DNA of 24,986 nt from an uncultured Eubacteriales bacterium (GTDB taxonomy: Bacteria > Bacillota > Clostridia > Oscillospirales > Oscillospiraceae). The notes under the pieces are model-generated. The model saw only the letters and a program-made list of their open reading frames with translations. It did no database searches and was not told where the DNA came from. Where the stretch lies: positions 1-24,986 of the forward strand of contig USLX01000014.1 in assembly GCA_900555665.1 (NCBI GenBank), given 5' to 3'. This document shows, piece by piece, positions 20,932 to 24,986 of this stretch. Numbering within the stretch: position 1 is the stretch's first letter; the number at the start of each line of letters is the position of its first letter. A program made the translations under genes and the position numbers.

Positions 20932-20950
20932 AGGGTTCCTTTCTGCCGGG

Positions 20951-21298
20951 TCAGAGGAAATCTGCAAAATCCACGGCAAACTGACGCTGGGCGACCTCGC
21001 GCAGCGTCTGGCAGTAGCGGGTATAGGCGGCGAGCAGCGCCTCACCGCGTTCGGTCAGCTGTGCGCCGCCGCCGTGCTTGCCGCCGGTGGTGGAGAGCAG
21101 GAGCTTGAAACCGAGCTTTTCCTCCGCAGTTTTTAAAATGGTCCAGGCTTTGGAGTAGGCCATGCCCATTTCCATGGCCGCGGCCCGGAGCGAATGGCAG
21201 GTTTTGACCAGATTCAAAAGCGCCGCCACGCCGGGGCCGAAACATTTCTCATCCGTAAACAGCCGGATGGAAATTACGGGATGTAAATTCTGTTCCAT
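20951..21298 (-). CDS. ModE-like winged-helix regulator
   Basis: The 115-residue protein is a stand-alone winged helix-turn-helix domain like the N-terminal DNA-binding domain of ModE. The pattern FGPGVAALLNLVKTCHSLRAAAMEMGMAYSKAWTILK (split around 20-56) and TGGKHGGGAQLTERG matches that family. The C-terminal molybdate-binding (MOP) domains are missing, so molybdate may be sensed differently or not at all. It is divergent from yqeC-yqeB, the accessory genes of a molybdenum hydroxylase, which fits local control of that operon. No Shine-Dalgarno is visible, and the -10 box ends 7 nt before the ATG, so the mRNA may be leaderless. Confidence 0.85.
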   Translation of the reverse strand: MEQNLHPVISIRLFTDEKCFGPGVAALLNLVKTCHSLRAAAMEMGMAYSKAWTILKTAEEKLGFKLLLSTTGGKHGGGAQLTERGEALLAAYTRYCQTLREVAQRQFAVDFADFL

Positions 21299-21305
21299 AT
21301 TTCTT

Positions 21306-21333
21306 ATTTTACCGGAAAATTCGCCATTGTCAA
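21306..21333 (-). promoter_or_regulatory. Promoter of the ModE-like gene, apparently leaderless
   Basis: On the minus strand TTGACA (21328-21333) and TAAAAT (21306-21311) are separated by 16 nt. Transcription should begin at or within 1-2 nt of the ATG at 21298. Confidence 0.65.
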
Positions 21334-21349
21334 CAAAAAGCGCGGGCGC

Positions 21350-21379
21350 TTGACGCGCCGGTGCGCGGCGTGATATGCT
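21350..21379 (+). promoter_or_regulatory. Promoter of yqeC-yqeB
   Basis: TTGACG (21350-21355) and TATGCT (21374-21379) are 18 nt apart. The -35 regions of the two divergent promoters are only 16 nt apart, so one bound regulator could control both. Confidence 0.65.
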
Positions 21380-21402
21380 AAGATCAGAAATGAGGTGGGG
21401 AT

Positions 21403-22074
21403 GTGGAGCTGGCAAAGGCGCTGGACGTCCGGCGGGGCGTGACGGCCATCATTGGCGCGGGCGGGAAGACGACGCTGCTGCTCGCGCTGGCGCGGGAGCT
21501 GGCGCAGTCGGCGCGCGTGATTATCACGACCACGACGCATATCTACCCGCCGCCCGGCCTTCCGTGCCTCATTTGCCCGGGAGAGGCGAACGTAAAACAG
21601 GCGCTGACGGAGCAGCCGTGCCTCTGTGTCGGAAATCCTGCAAAAGAAGGCAAGCTCACGGCGGCGGACGTGCCGCTTGGCACGCTGGCAGAACTGGCCG
21701 ACTATGTCCTCGTGGAGGCAGACGGCGCGCATGGGCGGCCCGCGAAGGCCCATGCGGACTATGAGCCGGCCGTTCCCGCAGAGGCGAACCAGACGATCCT
21801 TGTCTTCGGCCTTTCGGCGCTCGGGCGGCCTGTCCGGGAGAGCGTCCACCGGCCTGCACTTTTCGCGGCGCGGTGCGGCTGCCGGGAAGAAGAACTGCTG
21901 ACGCCGGAGCTGACAGCGGGATTTATCAATGCGGAGACGCCGCACACGCGCGTCCTGCTCAATCAGGCCGACACGCCGGAGCGCGCTGTGCTGGGGCGGG
22001 AGATGGCGAAATTTCTGCGCGGGCCGGTGTGCCTCGCGGCATTGGAAAAGGAGTGGATCACATGCTTGTCCTGA
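21403..22074 (+). CDS. yqeC: Selenium-dependent hydroxylase accessory protein YqeC
   Basis: The 223-residue protein has a P-loop-like IIGAGGKTT (17-25), then IITTTTHIYPPP and YVLVEADGAHGRPAKAH (about 100-116), typical of YqeC. The family occurs beside selenium-dependent molybdenum hydroxylases such as xanthine dehydrogenase and is thought to help install the cofactor. The exact reaction is not established. The start is GTG, 3-8 nt after GAGGTGGGG; the ATG two bases earlier is out of frame and stops after 13 codons. The 3' end overlaps yqeB by 13 nt, implying coupled translation. No hydroxylase gene is in the window. Confidence 0.88.
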   Translation: MELAKALDVRRGVTAIIGAGGKTTLLLALARELAQSARVIITTTTHIYPPPGLPCLICPGEANVKQALTEQPCLCVGNPAKEGKLTAADVPLGTLAELADYVLVEADGAHGRPAKAHADYEPAVPAEANQTILVFGLSALGRPVRESVHRPALFAARCGCREEELLTPELTAGFINAETPHTRVLLNQADTPERAVLGREMAKFLRGPVCLAALEKEWITCLS

Positions 22075-22883
22075 TTCGCGGCGCGGGTGATCTCGCGTCC
22101 GGCATTGCCCTGCGGCTGCACCGGTCGCACCTTCGGGTTGTGATGACCGATTTGGAAAAACCGACGGCCATCCGCCGGACGGTCTGCTTTTCGCAGGCAA
22201 TTTTGTTTGGCGAGGCGAAGGTGGAGGACGTGACGGCGGTGCGCGCAGAGTCGGTGGATGATGTGCGGCGTATTCTGGCGGCGGGGAACATCCCCGTGCT
22301 GGCCGATCCGGCGGCGGAGTGCCGTGCGGCGCTGCGGCCCGATGTGCTGGTCGATGCAATCCTGGCCAAGAAAAACCTCGGGACGGCCATCACCGATGCG
22401 CCGCTCGTCATTGGGGTTGGGCCGGGCTTTTCGGCGGGCGAGGACTGCCACGTCGTCATTGAGACGATGCGCGGCCATACGCTCGGGCGCGTGATCCGCA
22501 GCGGCCCGGCCATCCCGAATACGAACATTCCGGGCCTCATCGGCGGCTTTGCGGGCGAGCGCGTGCTGCGTGCGCCGGATGACGGGATATTCCGCCAGCT
22601 GCACGGGATCGGCGATCTTGTCGAGGCCGGAGAGGCGGTCGGCGAGGTGAACGGAAAGAGGATGGTCTGCACGATTTCGGGGGTGCTGCGCGGGATTCTG
22701 GCGGACGGGACGCCGGTCTTCAAAGGGATGAAGTCCGGCGATGTGGATCCGCGCGCACAGGTGGAAAACTGCTATACTGCCTCGGACAAGGCCATTGCCA
22801 TCGGCGGCGGTGTACTGCAGGCGATTTTGGAATATACGGGCGTTTTGCGCGGCGCCCGTGGGGGAAATGTGCTGGAGGTCTGA
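22062..22883 (+). CDS. yqeB: Selenium-dependent molybdenum hydroxylase system protein YqeB
   Basis: The 273-residue protein matches the EF2563/YqeB family: a Rossmann-like start IRGAGDLASGIALRLHRS (5-22), VVMTDLEKPTAIRRTV and GVGPGFSAGEDCHVVIETMRG (split near 136-156). Genome-association studies tie the family to selenium-labile hydroxylases, together with YqeC. AAAAGGAG lies 8 nt before the ATG inside the end of yqeC. The 3' end is followed after 1 nt by a small unknown gene with the same strong RBS arrangement, so the three form one operon. The closest functional partner, a selenium-type xanthine dehydrogenase, should lie elsewhere. Confidence 0.88.
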   Translation: MLVLIRGAGDLASGIALRLHRSHLRVVMTDLEKPTAIRRTVCFSQAILFGEAKVEDVTAVRAESVDDVRRILAAGNIPVLADPAAECRAALRPDVLVDAILAKKNLGTAITDAPLVIGVGPGFSAGEDCHVVIETMRGHTLGRVIRSGPAIPNTNIPGLIGGFAGERVLRAPDDGIFRQLHGIGDLVEAGEAVGEVNGKRMVCTISGVLRGILADGTPVFKGMKSGDVDPRAQVENCYTASDKAIAIGGGVLQAILEYTGVLRGARGGNVLEV

Positions 22884-22884
22884 G

Positions 22885-23235
22885 ATGAAACACTATTTGA
22901 TGCTTCCGCAGGACACAATCCGCATCCTGCCGCCGGAGGGAGATGACCCGGCCTGCATTGAGCTCGTCTGTGAGCGGACGCTGATGCTCTTCCGCACGGA
23001 TGCGCTGAAGAATGTGACGCAGTTTACGGGCGTACTGGTGGACAAAACGCGCGAGCAGGCGCTCGGCTTTACGGGCCCGGACGCGCTGTTCGGCGTGGAC
23101 TATCTGGTGCTGCTTCCGCAGTCGCATCCGGCGTGGGCAGCTTTTACGGAGGCACTGCGCCCCTTTGTCCCGCCCATCGAAACGGCGCCCTATCGCCCGC
23201 TGACCTGCGACCAGAACGGACACCATCACGATTGA
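22885..23235 (+). CDS. Small protein of unknown function in the yqeCB operon
   Basis: I do not recognise this 116-residue protein. It has no signal peptide or membrane segment, is mildly acidic, and ends in a metal-binding-like NGHHHD tail. GGAGG lies 7-11 nt before the ATG, at the last codons of yqeB; the yqeB stop and this start are 1 nt apart, implying coupling. Its position suggests a role in hydroxylase maturation or purine use, which is inference only. Longer in-frame ORFs would overlap yqeB and are not supported. Confidence 0.7.
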   Translation: MKHYLMLPQDTIRILPPEGDDPACIELVCERTLMLFRTDALKNVTQFTGVLVDKTREQALGFTGPDALFGVDYLVLLPQSHPAWAAFTEALRPFVPPIETAPYRPLTCDQNGHHHD

Positions 23236-23241
23236 CGCATA

Positions 23242-23283
23242 AACGCCTCCTCTCCTGCAAATACTGCGGGAAAAGGAGGCGTT
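23242..23283 (+). promoter_or_regulatory. Hairpin covering the ribosome binding site of the next gene
   Basis: AACGCCTCCT (23242-23251) pairs perfectly with AGGAGGCGTT (23274-23283), and an inner CCTGC/GCGGG stem extends it. The right arm contains the Shine-Dalgarno of the 46-residue gene starting at 23289. No U-run follows, so a translational switch is more likely than a terminator. Confidence 0.55.
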
Positions 23284-23288
23284 ATTCG

Positions 23289-23429
23289 ATGAAAAAACGC
23301 AAAAAACCGCAGTCCGGCGACCCGCTGGAGACGATCCGAACGCCGAGCTTCACCGATCCGCAGGGCAGCTGGACCGGCGTCCCGCTGGATCCCTGTGAGG
23401 AGCCTGTGCAGGATGCGGATGACCTTTGA
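23289..23429 (+). CDS. Small 46-residue protein, conserved-looking
   Basis: The protein begins MKKRKKPQSGDP and ends in EEPVQDADDL, with a middle DPQGSWTGVP. The basic start and acidic DADDL end look like a small conserved protein of Clostridia, but I cannot give a function. AGGAGG lies 9 nt before the ATG and is inside a hairpin. A terminator follows at 23457-23490. Longer in-frame ORFs would overlap the previous gene and are not supported. Confidence 0.6.
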   Translation: MKKRKKPQSGDPLETIRTPSFTDPQGSWTGVPLDPCEEPVQDADDL

Positions 23430-23456
23430 GGCGCAGTACGTTCAGCTGAAGGGCAA

Positions 23457-23490
23457 AAAATTGCTCCACGAAGGTTCGTGGAGCAATTTT
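23457..23490. terminator. Bidirectional intrinsic terminator
   Basis: AAAATTGCTCCACGAA and its complement enclose a GG loop, with A and T runs at the two ends, between the small gene and the convergent aldolase gene. Confidence 0.9.
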
Positions 23491-23499
23491 GGGATTCTA

Positions 23500-24468
23500 T
23501 CAGGCCTTGCCGGCGCAGCCGAGGACGTCGCGCAGCTTGTGGCGGACGAGCTCTTTGATATTGGCACGGGCGGGCTTCAGATACTCGCGCGGGTCGAACT
23601 TGTCGGGATGCTCGTTGAAGAACTGACGGATCGTGCCGGTCATGGCAAGACGCAGGTCGGAGTCGATGTTGATCTTGCAGACGGACAGCTCGGCTGCATG
23701 ACGGAGCTGCTCCTCGGGAATACCAACGGCATCCGGCATCTTGCCGCCGTTTTCGTTGATCATCTTCACATACTCCTGCGGAACGGAGGAAGAACCGTGC
23801 AGCACGATCGGGAAGCCGGGCAGACGGCGGGAGACCTCTTCGAGGACGTCGAAGCGCAGGGGAGGCGGAACGAGGATGCCCTTTTCGTTGCGGGTGCACT
23901 GCTCGGGCTTGAACTTATAAGCGCCGTGGCTGGTGCCGATGGCGATGGCCAGAGAGTCGCAGCCGGTCTTGGTGACGAACTCTTCGACCTCTTCCGGACG
24001 GGTGTAGGAGGCAGCATGGGCCGCAACCTTGACGTCATCCTCGATGCCGGCCAGCGTGCCGAGCTCGGCCTCGACGACGACACCGTGGTCATGGGCATAC
24101 TCGACAACCTTGCGGGTGATCTCGATGTTCTCAGCGAACGGCTTGGAGGAGGCATCGATCATGACGGAGGTAAAGCCGCCGTCGACGCAGGCCTTACAGG
24201 TCTCAAAGTCGGGGCCATGGTCCAGATGCAGCGCGATGGGGATCTCGGGGCATTCGATGACGGCCGCCTCAACCAGCTTCACCAGATAGGTGTGGTTGGC
24301 ATAGGCGCGGGCGCCCTTGGAAACCTGAAGGATCACGGGAGCGTGCTCTTCCTTGCAGGCCTCGGTGATGCCCTGCACAATTTCCATGTTGTTGACGTTG
24401 AAAGCGCCGATGGCGTAGCCGCCGTCGTAAGCCTTCTTGAACATTTCAGTAGTCGTTACCAGAGGCAT
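23500..24468 (-). CDS. fba: Class II fructose-1,6-bisphosphate aldolase
   Basis: The 322-residue zinc enzyme splits fructose 1,6-bisphosphate into two triose phosphates. Motifs are ALHLDHGPDFE (catalytic Asp83, zinc ligand His84), VVEAELGTLAG (zinc-ligand region near 133-135), AIGTSHGAYKF with His181, VLHGSSSVP with His224, and INIDSDLR. The length fits the family. AAAGGAG lies 9 nt upstream of the ATG. It is divergent from a PPi-phosphofructokinase, so the pair encodes two successive steps of glycolysis. The leader has a small TAGCG-GAAA-CGCTA hairpin (24497-24510). Confidence 0.97.
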   Translation of the reverse strand: MPLVTTTEMFKKAYDGGYAIGAFNVNNMEIVQGITEACKEEHAPVILQVSKGARAYANHTYLVKLVEAAVIECPEIPIALHLDHGPDFETCKACVDGGFTSVMIDASSKPFAENIEITRKVVEYAHDHGVVVEAELGTLAGIEDDVKVAAHAASYTRPEEVEEFVTKTGCDSLAIAIGTSHGAYKFKPEQCTRNEKGILVPPPLRFDVLEEVSRRLPGFPIVLHGSSSVPQEYVKMINENGGKMPDAVGIPEEQLRHAAELSVCKINIDSDLRLAMTGTIRQFFNEHPDKFDPREYLKPARANIKELVRHKLRDVLGCAGKA

Positions 24469-24524
24469 AGTGTTCTCTCCTTTGCGGTATTAAATTAGCG
24501 TTTCCGCTAGACTTTCCAAAAAGA

Positions 24525-24553
24525 ATTTTACCAAAACAACAGAATTTATGCAA
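24525..24553 (-). promoter_or_regulatory. Promoter of the aldolase gene
   Basis: On the minus strand TTGCAT (24548-24553) and TAAAAT (24525-24530) are 17 nt apart. Confidence 0.75.
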
Positions 24554-24561
24554 TAGATGAA

Positions 24562-24590
24562 TTTACAATTTCCTGCATTTATGTTATATT
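24562..24590 (+). promoter_or_regulatory. Promoter of the phosphofructokinase gene
   Basis: TTTACA (24562-24567) and TATATT (24585-24590) are 17 nt apart. Its -35 starts 9 nt from the aldolase -35, so the two glycolytic promoters are back to back. Confidence 0.75.
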
Positions 24591-24646
24591 TCTTTTGGTT
24601 AATTTGATTTGACATGGAAATTATCATTTCAGGAGGATTGAATATT

Positions 24647-24986
24647 ATGTTGAAGGGTTCTCTTATCATTGGCCAGTCCGGCGGCCCGTCGTCCGTCATC
24701 AACGCTTCGGCCTACGGTGTCATCCGTACCGCGCTGGACGCGGACTGCATCACCAAGGTCTATGGCGCCTATCACGGCATCAAGGGCGTTCTCGACGATC
24801 AGCTGCTCTGCATGGACGAAGAAGACCGCGCCGAGCTTGACCGCCTGCCCTACACCCCGTCGTCCGCGCTCGGCTCCTGCCGCTACAAGATCGCCGATCC
24901 CGACGTCGACGATACCGACTACAAGCGCATCCTTGAGATCTTCAAGAAGTACGATGTCCGCTATTTCTGCTACAACGGCGGCAACG
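24647..24986 (+). CDS. pfp: Pyrophosphate-type 6-phosphofructokinase, partial (N-terminus only)
   Basis: The first 113 codons are present; the gene runs off the right edge. The opening MLKGSLIIGQSGGPSSVINA matches the PPi-dependent phosphofructokinase clade, with GQSGGP where ATP enzymes have a GGDAPGMN-like loop. The reading frame continues to YFCYNGGN. The enzyme phosphorylates fructose 6-phosphate, probably with pyrophosphate. PPi or ATP preference depends on a glycine/aspartate region that lies beyond the edge, so the phosphoryl donor is inference. AGGAGG is 11-16 nt before the ATG. Confidence 0.88.
   Translation, partial: MLKGSLIIGQSGGPSSVINASAYGVIRTALDADCITKVYGAYHGIKGVLDDQLLCMDEEDRAELDRLPYTPSSALGSCRYKIADPDVDDTDYKRILEIFKKYDVRYFCYNGGN

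Overview
The window looks like a chromosomal segment of an anaerobic, high-GC (roughly 60%) gut-type Clostridia, most like the Oscillospiraceae/Ruminococcaceae group. The grounds are the gene families present: DUF2325 and DUF3793 proteins, a PPi-type phosphofructokinase, YqeB/YqeC selenium-dependent hydroxylase accessory proteins, a QueT-family membrane protein and several Gram-positive lipoproteins. Shine-Dalgarno sites are strong and sigma-A-type promoters are easy to see. No phage, plasmid, CRISPR, tRNA or rRNA was found. The assignment rests on family recognition by eye, not on a search.

Region 1 (1-5105) reads as nucleobase salvage and catabolism. A BMP-family (nucleoside-type) binding lipoprotein is divergent from guanine deaminase, a QueT-family transporter and a dihydropyrimidinase/hydantoinase. 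Region 2 (5070-5320) is a gene-free stretch built from hairpins and a dispersed repeat that also occurs at 1-85. Region 3 (5321-11952) holds a YkvI-like membrane protein, a zinc-ribbon/parvulin foldase, a lipid-kinase-like gene overlapping an acetyltransferase, a convergent NSS sodium symporter and an apparently internally deleted metallo-beta-lactamase-fold protein.

Region 4 (11980-13250, minus strand) is a translationally coupled acyl-ACP thioesterase and 4'-phosphopantetheinyl transferase pair. Region 5 (13466-14675) is a lipoprotein with four internal repeats. Region 6 (14926-16585) is a probably metal-regulated DUF2325-DUF3793-flavodoxin cluster with a double palindromic operator, interrupted by a MITE-like element with perfect 25-bp inverted ends. 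It converges on mntP (manganese efflux).

Region 7 (17288-19490) has a sugar-phosphate nucleotidyltransferase and two unknown small proteins. Region 8 (19753-23429) has an RlmI-type rRNA methyltransferase downstream of a ModE-like regulator; the regulator is divergent from yqeC-yqeB and a small unknown gene, followed by a 46-residue protein whose ribosome binding site lies in a hairpin. Region 9 (23457-24986) has class II fructose-bisphosphate aldolase divergent from a PPi-phosphofructokinase cut by the window end.

The most coherent theme is anaerobic purine use. The first locus supplies uptake, guanine-to-xanthine deamination and a ring-opening amidohydrolase. The ModE-like/yqeC/yqeB locus supplies maturation of a selenium-dependent molybdenum hydroxylase of the xanthine dehydrogenase type. 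The hydroxylase itself is not in the window. The least explained items are the hairpin-carrying dispersed repeat, the MITE, the DUF3793 cluster with its tandem operator, and the repeat lipoprotein.
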